From Candidatus Kouleothrix ribensis (GTDB lineage Bacteria; Chloroflexota; Chloroflexia; Chloroflexales; Roseiflexaceae): 64,000 bases of DNA. Shown here in pieces: positions 51,933 to 60,724 of the stretch. The translations under genes and the position numbers were made by a program. Position 1 is the stretch's first letter. The number at the start of each line of letters is the position of its first letter. The notes beneath the pieces were generated by a model, which saw only the letters and a program-made list of their open reading frames with translations, made no database searches and was not told where the DNA came from. Location of the stretch: positions 4,030,001 to 4,094,000 of the forward strand of contig JADKGW010000001.1 of the NCBI GenBank assembly GCA_016722075.1. Reading direction: 5' to 3'.

Positions 51933-52661
51933 ATGAAGCTCAACGACGATCTGTTTGTGCTGGCCATCCCGATCGTGCGCGACGGCCAGACCAACTACTT
52001 CAACCTGAGCCTGATCGTCGACGCCAATCACGGCGCCACGCTGGTCGATACGGGGCTACCGGGCCAGCACGAGGCGATCACGAGCGCGCTGGCCGAGGCC
52101 GGGCTGGGCCTCGGCGACCTGCGCCGGATCATTCTGACTCACCAGGATGTCGACCACATCGGCAGCCTGCACGAGCTGGCGCAGGCCAGCGGCGCGCGCG
52201 TGCTGGCCCACCAGGTCGAAGCCCCTTACATCGACGGCACGGCGACACCACGTTTCGCGACGGCCGAGGTACAGGCGCGCTTCCCGACCATGCGCGCGCT
52301 GGCCGAACGCTTCCGGCCCACGCCGATCGACCAGCGGCTGAGCGACGGCGAGCGGCTCGACCTGGCCGGCGGCGTGCGGGTGGTGTTCTCGCCCGGCCAC
52401 ACGCCTGGCCACACCTGCCTATACCTCGAACGCTCGAAGACGCTGATCGCCGGCGATGCGCTGACCGTCGAGGAGGGCCGGCTCAACGGGCCAAACCCGA
52501 GCGCCACCGCCGACATGCCGGCGGCCACCGAGTCGGTGCGCAGGCTGGCCGAACTCGATGTGCGGGCGATCGTGTGCTACCACGGCGGGGTGGTGGCCGA
52601 CGACGCGGCCGGGCAGCTTGGGCGCGTGGCCGCAGCCATGCGCGAGGCGCCAGCCCCGTGA
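51933..52661 (+). CDS. MBL-fold metallo-hydrolase
   Basis: A 242-residue metallo-beta-lactamase-fold protein. The metal motif is HQDVDHIG in ILTHQDVDHIG, a known variant in which the second His of HxHxDH is replaced by Asp. Further ligands are in SPGHTPGHTCLY, IAGDAL and CYHGG. It is a compact hydrolase of unknown substrate. It is not closely related to the 302-residue MBL protein at 7977. GAGAGGAG lies about six bases before the ATG. Confidence 0.85.
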   Translation: MKLNDDLFVLAIPIVRDGQTNYFNLSLIVDANHGATLVDTGLPGQHEAITSALAEAGLGLGDLRRIILTHQDVDHIGSLHELAQASGARVLAHQVEAPYIDGTATPRFATAEVQARFPTMRALAERFRPTPIDQRLSDGERLDLAGGVRVVFSPGHTPGHTCLYLERSKTLIAGDALTVEEGRLNGPNPSATADMPAATESVRRLAELDVRAIVCYHGGVVADDAAGQLGRVAAAMREAPAP

Positions 52662-52777
52662 GCCAGCGCCTCGCTTCAGCCGGGAAGCTGTAGCACGCGC
52701 GGCCGCACCTGCAACAAAGCCGCCATCCACAGCGTCGATCTGATCAATCCACCTACCCTTGACCACAGGAGGCCACG

Positions 52778-53515
52778 ATGTCTGATCGTCCGTCGATTGA
52801 GAAAGAAGTCAACGACAGCAAGCAGGCGATCAATCTTCTGGACAAGGATATTCAGCAGCTGCGCGACTGGATTCGCACCAACGAGCGGGCGGTTGGCGGC
52901 ATGCCCGAGAGCCTGCGGCGGATCACCGAGGATGGTATCACGCGTGCGCGCGCCGACCTGGCGCAGCGCGAGAACGAGATGCAGCGGCTGCGCGGCGCGC
53001 TGGCCGACAACCAGAAGCTGCTGAACTTGCTCACCGATATCGAGCGCAAGCAGCGCGATATCGCGACGCTCGAGCAAGAGCAGGAGAAGATCATCACGCT
53101 GCTCGAGCGCCACCGCGCCGAGCTGCGCCAGTTTCAGCTCAGCTACGAAGAGCTGACCCGCCCGGTGATCGTCGCGCCGTGCGAGCTGGTGCTGCCGAAT
53201 AACCAGCGCATCCCACTTGATGGCCAGCAGACTGAGTATGCGATCGGCTGGAAGGACGCGCGCACGCTGGCCGGCCCGGCGATCGATCTCACTGCGCTCG
53301 GCGGCAGCTCGCTCGGCGTGAGCCGCCAGCACGCGCTGATCCGCAGCAATGGCGGGCGCTGGACGATCGAGGATCTGGGCAGCACCAACGGCACCTTCAT
53401 CAACGAGAGTCCGCTAGTTCCCAACAGCCCCACGCTGCTGCAAGACAAAACTACCATCCGGGTTGGCAATATCAAGCTGTTCTTCCGCTACGTCACGCAC
53501 ACCACCCGCCTGTAG
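52778..53515 (+). CDS. Coiled-coil protein with C-terminal FHA domain
   Basis: A 245-residue protein. Residues 5-125 are a long charged coiled coil with heptads (INLLDKDIQQLRDWI, LLTDIERKQRDIATLEQEQ). The C-terminal half is a forkhead-associated domain with SLGVSRQHALIR and IEDLGSTNGTFINE, which bind phosphothreonine. It implies a Ser/Thr kinase partner elsewhere. AGGAGG precedes the ATG. A hairpin terminator follows the stop. Confidence 0.88.
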   Translation: MSDRPSIEKEVNDSKQAINLLDKDIQQLRDWIRTNERAVGGMPESLRRITEDGITRARADLAQRENEMQRLRGALADNQKLLNLLTDIERKQRDIATLEQEQEKIITLLERHRAELRQFQLSYEELTRPVIVAPCELVLPNNQRIPLDGQQTEYAIGWKDARTLAGPAIDLTALGGSSLGVSRQHALIRSNGGRWTIEDLGSTNGTFINESPLVPNSPTLLQDKTTIRVGNIKLFFRYVTHTTRL

Positions 53516-53547
53516 GCCTGCGGCAGCATGGCATTATGGTTATCTGT

Positions 53548-53580
53548 GTGGAGGGTTTCGCGCTTTGCGAAACCCTCCAC
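53548..53580. terminator. Terminator hairpin after the FHA gene
   Basis: A 14-bp perfect stem (53,548-53,561 with 53,567-53,580), GTGGAGGGTTTCGC and its complement, with a five-base loop, 33 bases after the FHA stop codon. Confidence 0.7.
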
Positions 53581-53740
53581 GCATGAGCGTGGCACGTATC
53601 GCTTGGCGCCGCGCGCTCGCCGCGCGCGGCCTTGAGCTGGCGGTACTTGCCAACGCCTAGTCCAGCGCGGCGCTGCCGGCCGCCGGTGGTACAATAGCAC
53701 GCTACACCCGGCTGGGCTATGCGAAGGAGCAACTACCACC

Positions 53741-54280
53741 ATGGCCCTTACCGCCACGATCTACACCTTCACAATCGACCTGGCCGACGTGGACCGTGGG
53801 GTCTACGAGACGCTCGAGCTGCGCGTCGCGCAGCAGCCGTCGGAGACGCTCGAGTACATGGTGTCGCGCGTGCTGGCCTACTGCCTCGAGTACACCGAGG
53901 GGATTGCGTTCACGCAAGGGCTGGCGGCGGGCGACGAGCCGGCGGTATGGGTGCATGATCTCACCGGGCGGATGATCGCCTGGATCGACGTGGGTATGCC
54001 CGATGCCGAACGCCTGCACCGCGCCAGCAAGCAGGCCGGCCGGGTCGCGATCTACACCCACCGTAACCCCGAGATGCTCAAGCAGCAGCTGGCCGGCAAG
54101 CGCATCCACCGGGCCGAGGATATTCCGCTCTACGCGATCGAGCACCAGCTCATGGCCGCCCTCGTCGCCGCGATAGAGCGGCGCACGCGCATGACGCTCT
54201 CGGTGACCGAGCGGCAGCTGTATATCGATATCGCCGGGCAGAGCATCACCGGCACGCTTGCCGAGCACCGCCTGGAGTGA
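53741..54280 (+). CDS. YaeQ family protein
   Basis: A 179-residue protein matching YaeQ from end to end: TIYTFTIDLADVDRGVYETL, then LAYCLEYTEGIAFTQGLAAGDEPA, WIDVGMPDAERLHRASK, and a C-terminal domain. The YaeQ fold is related to the PD-(D/E)XK nuclease group. Its role is unclear, having been linked in the literature to suppression of rfaH loss. AAGGAG lies about ten bases upstream of the ATG, and a TACAAT -10-like box is at 53,691-53,696. Confidence 0.88.
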   Translation: MALTATIYTFTIDLADVDRGVYETLELRVAQQPSETLEYMVSRVLAYCLEYTEGIAFTQGLAAGDEPAVWVHDLTGRMIAWIDVGMPDAERLHRASKQAGRVAIYTHRNPEMLKQQLAGKRIHRAEDIPLYAIEHQLMAALVAAIERRTRMTLSVTERQLYIDIAGQSITGTLAEHRLE

Positions 54281-54373
54281 CGGCTGCTGCGGAGCCGTTT
54301 CCGCCTGCCCCCGCTACGCAGCACGAGCCTGTGCTACAATTGCCGTAGACGTTTGCCGGCTCAGGAGGGCGCC

Positions 54374-54929
54374 TTGCCAGCCACACAGCGCTACTGCGCA
54401 TTTCTGCGCGCGATCAATGTCGGCGGCCATACCATCAAGATGGATCAGCTGCGGGCGCTGGTCGAGCAGCTCGGCTACACCAACGTGGCCACCTACATCG
54501 CCAGTGGCAACGTCATGTTCGACGCGCCCGATGACGACGCGCCGGCGCTCGAGGCGCAGATCGAGCGCCACCTGCACGCCGCACTCGGCTACGAGGTCAC
54601 AACCTTCTTGCGCACTGCCGGCGAGCTTGCGGCGGTCGCGGCCTACACGCCCTTCCCAGCCGAAACAGGATCGGTTGCATGGCCTGTATGTCTCGTTCCT
54701 GAAGGCGCCGCTCGCCGACGCGGTGCAGCAGCGCGTGCTGGCGCTGGGCAGCGACACCGACGCGTTCCACATGCACGGCCGCGAGCTATACTGGCTCTGC
54801 CGCGTGCGCCTCAGCGACTCGCCGCTGTTCTCGGGTACCCTGCTGCCTAAAACCGTCGGCGTGCCTACAACCATGCGCAATATCACAACTGTGCGGAAGC
54901 TGGCGGCGAAGTTCGCCAGGCCCGGTTAG
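54374..54929 (+). pseudogene. DUF1697 family gene with a frameshift
   Basis: The first part, from TTG 54,374 (AGGAGGG four bases upstream), reads RYCAFLRAINVGGHTIKMDQ, IASGNVMFDAPDDD and YTPFPAE, as in DUF1697 proteins. After about 54,665-54,680 the family sequence continues in another frame as RLHGLYVSFLKAPL, HMHGRELYWLCR and TMRNITTVRKLAAKF, ending at 54,929. A single-base change near 54,670 therefore breaks the gene. It may be a genuine mutation or a sequencing or assembly error. The two pieces together would give a normal-length protein of about 180 residues. Confidence 0.85.
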
Positions 54930-54983
54930 CCGCGCAGCCTGAGCCACCGCGTCGCCCGGCGCGCGTGCCTATTCTGCCAGAAC

Positions 54984-55013
54984 AAAAAAGCCCTGCGCAC
55001 TAGGCGCAAGGCT
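54984..55013 (-). terminator. Rho-independent terminator of tRNA-Asn
   Basis: On the minus strand a 10-bp stem AGCCTTGCGC/GCGCAGGGCT (one G-U pair) with loop CTAGT is followed by six T residues. It starts ten bases after the tRNA 3' end. Confidence 0.9.
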
Positions 55014-55022
55014 CTCTGAGGC

Positions 55023-55097
55023 TGGCTCCCCGACGAGGATTCGAACCTCGAACCTACTGATTAACAGTCAGCCGCTCTACCGTTGAGCTATCGGGGA
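55023..55097 (-). tRNA. tRNA-Asn (anticodon GTT)
   Basis: A 75-base gene including an encoded CCA. Acceptor arms TCCCCGA and TCGGGGA pair fully, the D-arm is GCTCAACGGTAGAGC, and the anticodon loop CTGTTAA gives GUU. The T-arm is GAGGTTCGAATCCTC. The discriminator base is G, as expected for tRNA-Asn. The promoter and terminator match consensus, so it is a stand-alone unit. Confidence 0.97.
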
Positions 55098-55113
55098 TCG
55101 CTGCAACACCGCG

Positions 55114-55142
55114 ATTATACACAGCTTCACAGGCTATGTCAA
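55114..55142 (-). promoter_or_regulatory. Consensus promoter of tRNA-Asn
   Basis: TTGACA (55,142-55,137) and TATAAT (55,119-55,114) on the minus strand, both perfect, with the ideal 17-base spacing. It is the strongest-looking promoter in the window. Confidence 0.93.
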
Positions 55143-55176
55143 ATTACATGTGACGCTCGCTGTCGCGTAGATCGCG

Positions 55177-55182
55177 TATAAT
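55177..55182 (+). promoter_or_regulatory. -10 box for ligA
   Basis: TATAAT 36 bases before the ligA start. The -35 position is a poor match, so only the -10 element is supported. Confidence 0.5.
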
Positions 55183-55217
55183 GGCAGCCATCGCCAGCTG
55201 TACTATGGAGTAGCCTC

Positions 55218-57335
55218 ATGCCCGCCGTAGACCCGAAGCAGCGCGTCAGCGCGCTCCACGAGCAGCTCAACTACCATAACTATCGCTACCATGTACTCGA
55301 CGATCCGGTCGTCAGCGATGCCGAGTACGACGCGCTGATGCGCGAGCTGCGTGCGCTCGAGCAGGCCCACCCCGAGCTGATCACGCCCGACTCGCCCACC
55401 CAGCGCGTGGGCGGGGCAGCCACCGAGCGCTTCGCCAAGCTGCGCCACCCCGTGCCTATGCTCTCGCTCGGCAATGCCTTCGACGAGGCCGGCGTCTACG
55501 CCTGGCGCGAGCGCGTCGCCAGGCTGCTCGGCGACGACGCACCAATCGCGTTTGTGGTCGAGCCTAAGATCGACGGCCTGGCGATCGCGCTGACCTACGA
55601 GCACGGCCAGCTGGTGCGCGGCGCTACCCGCGGCGACGGCGAGACCGGCGAGGATGTGACCGCGAATTTGCGCACGATCCCGAGCATTCCGCTGGCGCTG
55701 CAGGCACCGAAACCCGAAAACCAAGCACCAGGCTCGGATTCGGCCGGTTCTCAGCCCTCGGCGCTTGGCTCGATCCCCACCTCGATCGAGGTGCGCGGCG
55801 AAGTGTACATGCGCACCGCCGATTTCGATCAGCTCAACCAGCGCCTGGCCGCCGCCGGCGAGAAGATCGCCGCCAACCCGCGCAACGCCGCCGCCGGCTC
55901 GCTGCGCCAGAAGGACCCCGCGATCACCGCCAGCCGGCCGCTGCGCTTCTTCGCCTATGCGGTCGGGCCATTCGAGGGCGTGGCGCTGCACAGCCAGTGG
56001 GCCACCCTCCAGCTGTTCCGCCAGCTCGGCCTGCCCGTCAACCCCGACGCGCGCCGCTTCGACGATTTCGAGCAGGCGCTGGCGTATAGCCGCGAGTGGA
56101 TGGAACGCCGCGATCAGCTGGCCTACGAGGTCGACGGGATCGTCTTCAAGGTCGATAGCCTGGCCCAGCAGCGCGAGCTTGGCGTGGTCGGGCGCGACCC
56201 GCGCTGGGCGCTGGCCTACAAGTTCCCCGCGCGCGAAACCACCAGCAAGCTGCTCGATATTTCCGTGAATGTCGGCCGCACCGGCGTGATCACACCCGGC
56301 GCGATCATCGAGCCGGTTAACCTGGGCGGCGTAACGGTGCGCAACGCCAGCCTGCACAACGCCGACTACATCGCCGAGCGCGATATCCGCATCGGCGATT
56401 ATGTCACGGTCAAGCGTGCCGGCGATGTCATTCCGTATATCATCGGCCCGATCGTCGATCGGCGCGACGGCAGCGAGCGCCCCTGGGCCATGCCCGAGCG
56501 CTGCCCGGCCTGCGGCACGCCGCTCGAGCGCGCCGAGGGCGAGGTGGCCTATCGCTGCCCGAACTTCGGTATCTGCCCGGCCCAGCTGGTGCGCCGGGTC
56601 GAGCACTTCGTCTCGCGCGGGGCCATGGATATCGTCGGCATTGGCGAGAAGCAGGCCCAGCTGCTGGTCGAGCGCGGCCTGATCAATGATCTAGCCGACC
56701 TGTACACGCTCACGGCCGAGCCATTCGCCGGCATGGAGGGCTTCGGCGAAAAAAAGATCGCCAACCTGCTCGCCGGCATCGCCGCCGCGCAGGCGCGCCC
56801 GCTGGCGCGGCTGATCGTCGGCCTGGGCATCCGCTTCGTCGGCGAGGTGGCCGCCCAGGCGCTGGCCGCCGCGTTCGGCTCGCTCGACGCCCTGATGCAG
56901 GCCAGCGCCGAGCAGATCGACGATGTCGAGGGCATCGGCCCGGTGGTGGCCGCCAGCGTCGCGCAGTTCTTCAGCCTCGAGGCCAACCGCGCGCTGGTAC
57001 ACAAGCTCAAGCAGGTCGGCGTTCACACCGCCCAGCATGTTGCGGTCGAGCGCCAGGGCGACGAGCTGGCCGGCCAGTCGTTCGTGATCACCGGCACGCT
57101 GCCCACGCTCGCGCGCGAGCAGGCCGAGCAGCTGATCAAGGCCCACGGCGGCAAAGTCGCCGGTAGCGTCTCGAAAAAAACCAGCTATGTCGTCGCAGGC
57201 GAGGCCGCCGGCAGCAAATTGGCCAGGGCGCGCGAGCTGAATGTGCCGGTGCTCGACGAGGCCGGCCTGCGCGCGCTGATCGGCGCGGCGCCCACACCAC
57301 CGGCCGACCCCGGCCAGATCACGCTCGATCTCTGA
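55218..57335 (+). CDS. ligA: NAD-dependent DNA ligase
   Basis: A 705-residue replicative ligase. It has domain Ia (LNYHNYRYHVLDDPVVSDAE) and the adenylated lysine K117 in EPKIDGLAIA. The nucleotidyltransferase core includes NPRNAAAGSLRQ, followed by the OB fold with NVGRTGVITPGAIIEPV. The zinc site is C-PAC and C-PNFGIC, followed by four HhH motifs and a C-terminal BRCT domain (FVITGTLPTLAREQ). About 25 extra residues (PKPENQAPGSDSAGSQPSAL) are inserted after TIPSIPLALQ, ahead of the EVRGEVYM block, in an otherwise well-conserved protein. GGAG lies seven bases before the ATG. Confidence 0.96.
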   Translation: MPAVDPKQRVSALHEQLNYHNYRYHVLDDPVVSDAEYDALMRELRALEQAHPELITPDSPTQRVGGAATERFAKLRHPVPMLSLGNAFDEAGVYAWRERVARLLGDDAPIAFVVEPKIDGLAIALTYEHGQLVRGATRGDGETGEDVTANLRTIPSIPLALQAPKPENQAPGSDSAGSQPSALGSIPTSIEVRGEVYMRTADFDQLNQRLAAAGEKIAANPRNAAAGSLRQKDPAITASRPLRFFAYAVGPFEGVALHSQWATLQLFRQLGLPVNPDARRFDDFEQALAYSREWMERRDQLAYEVDGIVFKVDSLAQQRELGVVGRDPRWALAYKFPARETTSKLLDISVNVGRTGVITPGAIIEPVNLGGVTVRNASLHNADYIAERDIRIGDYVTVKRAGDVIPYIIGPIVDRRDGSERPWAMPERCPACGTPLERAEGEVAYRCPNFGICPAQLVRRVEHFVSRGAMDIVGIGEKQAQLLVERGLINDLADLYTLTAEPFAGMEGFGEKKIANLLAGIAAAQARPLARLIVGLGIRFVGEVAAQALAAAFGSLDALMQASAEQIDDVEGIGPVVAASVAQFFSLEANRALVHKLKQVGVHTAQHVAVERQGDELAGQSFVITGTLPTLAREQAEQLIKAHGGKVAGSVSKKTSYVVAGEAAGSKLARARELNVPVLDEAGLRALIGAAPTPPADPGQITLDL

Positions 57336-57414
57336 GCCGTGCCTGGCTGTGCGGGCCGCACCCGCAGCCGTGGTATACTGCATCGTACGCGGCCGGCCAT
57401 GCCCGCCTACACAT

Positions 57415-57927
57415 ATGACGCATACTGAAGCGACAACTGTATACCTCGCGCTTGGCGCCAACCTGGGCGACCGCCGTGCGGCGATCGTGGCCGCGCTTGC
57501 GCAGCTCGCGCCCGCCGTGCAGGTCGAGCGGGTCTCGTCGCTGTATGAGACTGAGCCGGCCTACCTGCTCGACCAGCCGCGCTTTCTGAATGCAGCGCTG
57601 CGTGGCCGCACCACGCTGGCGCCACTCGCGCTGCTGGCGCTACTCAAGCAGATCGAGCGCGACCTCGGCCGGCACGCTGGGGTGCGCTATGGCCCCCGCA
57701 CGATCGATCTCGACATCCTCGTGTATGGCGACCAGGTGCTGGCCGGCGCCAGCCTGACCATCCCGCACCCGCGCATGGCCGAGCGCCCGTTCGTGCTGGT
57801 GCCGCTCGCCGAGATCGCGCCCGACCTGGTGCCACCCGGCTGGCAGCGCTCGGTCGGCGCGCTCGCGCACGATGTACGCGGCCACGGCGATGTGATCACA
57901 TGCAAAGGAGATCTGGCCCATGCTTAG
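57415..57927 (+). CDS. folK: 2-amino-4-hydroxy-6-hydroxymethyldihydropteridine pyrophosphokinase
   Basis: A 170-residue HPPK that transfers pyrophosphate from ATP to 6-hydroxymethyl-7,8-dihydropterin in folate synthesis. YLALGANLGDR, LYETEPAY, FLNAAL, and the signature RYGPRTIDLDILVYG with PHPRMAERPFVLVPLAEIAP (quoted in part) are all present. The ATG at 57,415 lacks a clear ribosome site. Eight bases overlap the next gene, whose own AAGGAG lies inside folK, so the two are co-translated. Confidence 0.94.
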   Translation: MTHTEATTVYLALGANLGDRRAAIVAALAQLAPAVQVERVSSLYETEPAYLLDQPRFLNAALRGRTTLAPLALLALLKQIERDLGRHAGVRYGPRTIDLDILVYGDQVLAGASLTIPHPRMAERPFVLVPLAEIAPDLVPPGWQRSVGALAHDVRGHGDVITCKGDLAHA

Positions 57928-58876
57928 CGCAGCGATTGAGCGCACGCTCGCGTATGGCGCGCCGATTTCGCGAGCGACCCTACCGCTGATCAACGGCCTG
58001 GCGCGGCGGCGGCTGCTGCGCACCGGCGTCGAGCAGCGCGAGGCACGCCTCGACGGCATTCTGGTGAACTATTACTACAAGGCGCCGGCGCAGCCCGCCC
58101 CCGATGCCGCCCCGATCGTGCTGCTGCACGGCATCGCCGACAACGCGCTGACATGGTCGTTTATGCTCGGTGCGCTCGCGCGTCAGTACCCGGTCTATGC
58201 GCTCGATCTGCCAGGCTACGGCTTCTCAGGCCTGCCGCCCGCGCGAGCCTATATGACTCTCGACGAAATGTGCGGCGTGCTGAGCACGTTTCTGCGCCAC
58301 GAGCTCGGCCGGCCGGCCATGATCGTCGGCAACTCGATGGGTGGCTGGCTGGCGGTAAAGCTGGCCTGGGCAGTGCCATCGCTGGTGCGGGCGATTGTGC
58401 TGCTGGATGCCGGCGGTGCGCCGCTGCAGGGCCGCGACTCGTGGGTGCCCTTCGGCGAGACGATCGGCATCCCCGATATGAAGACTGCCCGGCTGGTGTT
58501 TCGCCAGATGTTCGGCGGCATCCCGGCGCCGATGCTCTACCTGGGCCAGCATAGCCTGCAAGAGCTATTTCAGCGCCGGGTGGTGCGCGAGTTTGTGGCG
58601 AATATGCTGGAGGCCGACCCCGAGCGCGAGCTGTTGCGCGCGCCTGATCTGCGCAACCTGCCGGTGCCGGCCGGGCTGATCTGGGGCTTGAACGACACAT
58701 TCCTGCCGCAGGGCTCGCTCGAGTTCTTCCGCGAGAACCTGCCCGGCGCGCCGACGATGCTGCTCAAGCGCTGTGGCCACCTGCCCCAGCGCGAGCGGCC
58801 GGTAGCGGTGCTGCACTTCTTGCGCATGTTTGCCGCGCGCCTGGCCGCGCAACACGATGTCCATGCCACGCGTTAG
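57920..58876 (+). CDS. Alpha/beta-hydrolase fold protein
   Basis: A 318-residue hydrolase. The oxyanion segment is VLLHGIADNALTW, the nucleophile elbow is GNSMGG (Ser), the acid is in WGLNDTFLP, and the base is in CGHLPQRERP. It resembles esterases and carbon-carbon bond hydrolases of the MhpC type. The substrate is unknown. Its start overlaps the folK stop, with AAGGAGATCTGGCCC upstream. Confidence 0.87.
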   Translation: MLSAAIERTLAYGAPISRATLPLINGLARRRLLRTGVEQREARLDGILVNYYYKAPAQPAPDAAPIVLLHGIADNALTWSFMLGALARQYPVYALDLPGYGFSGLPPARAYMTLDEMCGVLSTFLRHELGRPAMIVGNSMGGWLAVKLAWAVPSLVRAIVLLDAGGAPLQGRDSWVPFGETIGIPDMKTARLVFRQMFGGIPAPMLYLGQHSLQELFQRRVVREFVANMLEADPERELLRAPDLRNLPVPAGLIWGLNDTFLPQGSLEFFRENLPGAPTMLLKRCGHLPQRERPVAVLHFLRMFAARLAAQHDVHATR

Positions 58877-58933
58877 CCGCGAGCTTCTGGCGCAACACCC
58901 TCGGAACAATACCTGTCAAATACGCGTAGAGTT

Positions 58934-59034
58934 GAAGGTGTTCACTGTTGGGGTACAGGGACGTAGACGGAGCGTACGCTGTCCGCGTTCGTCCGTGCTC
59001 GTCCGCATCCCAACCCCGTACGTCTGAACAGGTA
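58934..59034 (+). mobile_element. MITE-like element, copy C, with perfect 9-bp target duplication
   Basis: A 101-base element with the same ends as copy B (GAAGGTGTTCACTGTTGGGG and GTCTGAACAGGTA). It is flanked immediately by identical CGTAGAGTT at 58,925-58,933 and 59,035-59,043. The exact 9-bp duplication indicates insertion by a transposase acting in trans. A further imperfect hairpin, ACGAAGCGCACGAAG and CTCGTGCGCTTCGT, lies at 59,051-59,112. Confidence 0.92.
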
Positions 59035-59131
59035 CGTAGAGTTCGTACCACGAAGCGCACGAAGCGCACGAAGGCGCGCTCAATTCATTGCAGCCCTCGT
59101 GCGCTTCGTAATTATTTGACACAAATTGGCG

Positions 59132-60163
59132 CTAGGCGAGTGCCCGCGCGGTGCGCAGCCAATCGAGGAATACCGCAACCACCGTCGGGTCCCAGTAGAG
59201 CCCCGCGCCAGCGCGCAGGCGCTCGGCTGCCTCGGCCACGCTGAACACGCGATTATACGGCCGCGTGGTGGTCATAGCATCGAATGCGTCAGCCACCGCC
59301 ACGATCCGCGCGCCGAGCGGGATGGCCTCGCGCGCCAGCCCATCGGGGTAGCCACGGCCGTCCCAACGCTCGTGGTGGTGGCGTACGATCGGGCTCACCG
59401 CTGCGGCCATACGCAGTGGCTGCACGATCCGCTCGCCGATCAGCGTATGCTGCTGCATCACGCGGTACTCGGCCGGCGTCAGCGGGCCACCCTTGCGGAT
59501 GATGAGCTCGTCGACACCCACCTTACCGACATCGTGCAGGAGCGCGCCGTAGCGCAGCGCCAGCATCGCGTCGCTGCTCAGCCCCAGGCGCTCGCCGATC
59601 GCCACCGAATACAACGCCAGCCGCTGCAAATGGCCCTCGGTGTAGGCATCCTTGGCTTCGACTGTGCGCGCCAGTGCGAAGATCACCGCCTCGGCCTGCT
59701 CGAGCTGGTCGTTGCGCCGCTTGTTGCGCAGCAGCGAGCGGATGCGCACCTCGAGCTCCTGCATATCAACCGGCTTCTGCAGGTAGTCGTCGGCGCCGGC
59801 CTCGAGCCCCTGCAGGCGCGACGCGCGCTGCCCCTCAACCGTCACCATAATAATTGGAATCTGCCAGGTGATTGGGCTGCGCTTGAGCGCCGCGCACACC
59901 GCGTAGCCATCCATATCGGGCAGCTGTACGTCGAGGATGATCAGGTCAGGCTGGCGGCACTCAATCGCGCTCAGCGCAGTGCGCCCATCGAGCATGTGAT
60001 CGACGGTGTGCCGATCGAGCTCGAGCAGTGCGGCTAGCGCCGCGCCGGCCTCGCGATTATCGTCAACCACCATGATATGGCCGGGAGGGTCGTCGCCCGG
60101 TGAGCGGCGCTGGGCTGGTAGCGCGGCAGCGGCCTCACTCGTATGTGTAGTTGGCATCCACAT
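59132..60163 (-). CDS. Response regulator with HD-GYP domain
   Basis: A 343-residue protein. The receiver domain (about 30-150) has MVVDDN, the phospho-acceptor in LIILDVQLPDMDGY, and QKPVD. The HD-GYP domain (about 165-335) has LLHDVGKVGV and WDGRGYPDGL. HD-GYP domains hydrolyse cyclic di-GMP, as in RpfG. The ATG at 60,163 has AGAGGA eight bases upstream. Alternative upstream ATGs lack a site. It is divergent from a small XRE regulator. Confidence 0.93.
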   Translation of the reverse strand: MWMPTTHTSEAAAALPAQRRSPGDDPPGHIMVVDDNREAGAALAALLELDRHTVDHMLDGRTALSAIECRQPDLIILDVQLPDMDGYAVCAALKRSPITWQIPIIMVTVEGQRASRLQGLEAGADDYLQKPVDMQELEVRIRSLLRNKRRNDQLEQAEAVIFALARTVEAKDAYTEGHLQRLALYSVAIGERLGLSSDAMLALRYGALLHDVGKVGVDELIIRKGGPLTPAEYRVMQQHTLIGERIVQPLRMAAAVSPIVRHHHERWDGRGYPDGLAREAIPLGARIVAVADAFDAMTTTRPYNRVFSVAEAAERLRAGAGLYWDPTVVAVFLDWLRTARALA

Positions 60164-60307
60164 CACGCAGATCCTCTCACCTGCCCGCATGAGGTGGTAC
60201 GTAGAAGAACAATGCGGCAGAGCATACATGTTGGCAACTTGGCCAGCAGTATAGAAGGCCGAAATGAAGACTTGATGAATGCGCGCGTAGTCGGAAATGA
60301 CAGTGGC

Positions 60308-60336
60308 TATATACTATAGTCGCGCACGATTGTCAA
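60308..60336 (-). promoter_or_regulatory. Promoter of the HD-GYP regulator gene
   Basis: TTGACA (60,336-60,331) and TATATA (60,313-60,308) on the minus strand with a 17-base spacer, about 145 bases before the start codon. Confidence 0.7.
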
Positions 60337-60451
60337 ATCAGCTTGCATCTACCCGATTACGTATTACAATAGAGCTTAGGATGCATGTGCGATCAGCATT
60401 GACCACAACCCGCAGGCCATAGGCACATGCGATTGCAGGGAAGGGGGCACT

Positions 60452-60724
60452 ATGAGCGAGAGATCGCCGAAAGTCGCACGGCGACGCGCACAGTATATCT
60501 GGACCGGCGAGGTCATTCGTGCGCTGCGTGAGCATATGAACCTGACCCAACGCGAGATGGCCGACGAGCTCGAGGTGCGCCAGCAGACGATCAGCGAGTG
60601 GGAGACCAACCTGCATACGCCACACCGCTCGACGCAGAAGACCCTCTCCATGATCGCGGAACGCGTCGAATTTAAGTACGAGGTCGCACCAGCACCCGCT
60701 GATCCAGCCGATCCGGGGGCTTGA
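60452..60724 (+). CDS. XRE-family helix-turn-helix DNA-binding protein
   Basis: A 90-residue protein. The helix-turn-helix spans about residues 20-70: VIRALREHMNLTQREMADEL, then VRQQTISEWETNLHTPHR. The tail is short and Pro/Ala-rich. GGGAAGGGGG lies upstream of the ATG, and TTGCAT with TACAAT (60,343 and 60,365) is a plausible promoter. No toxin partner is adjacent. Its stop codon is inside the next promoter's -35 box. Confidence 0.88.
   Translation: MSERSPKVARRRAQYIWTGEVIRALREHMNLTQREMADELEVRQQTISEWETNLHTPHRSTQKTLSMIAERVEFKYEVAPAPADPADPGA

Noticed and set aside
60452..60724. XRE protein as the antitoxin of a toxin-antitoxin pair
   Set aside because: No small co-directional partner gene overlaps or abuts it. 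The following region is non-coding.
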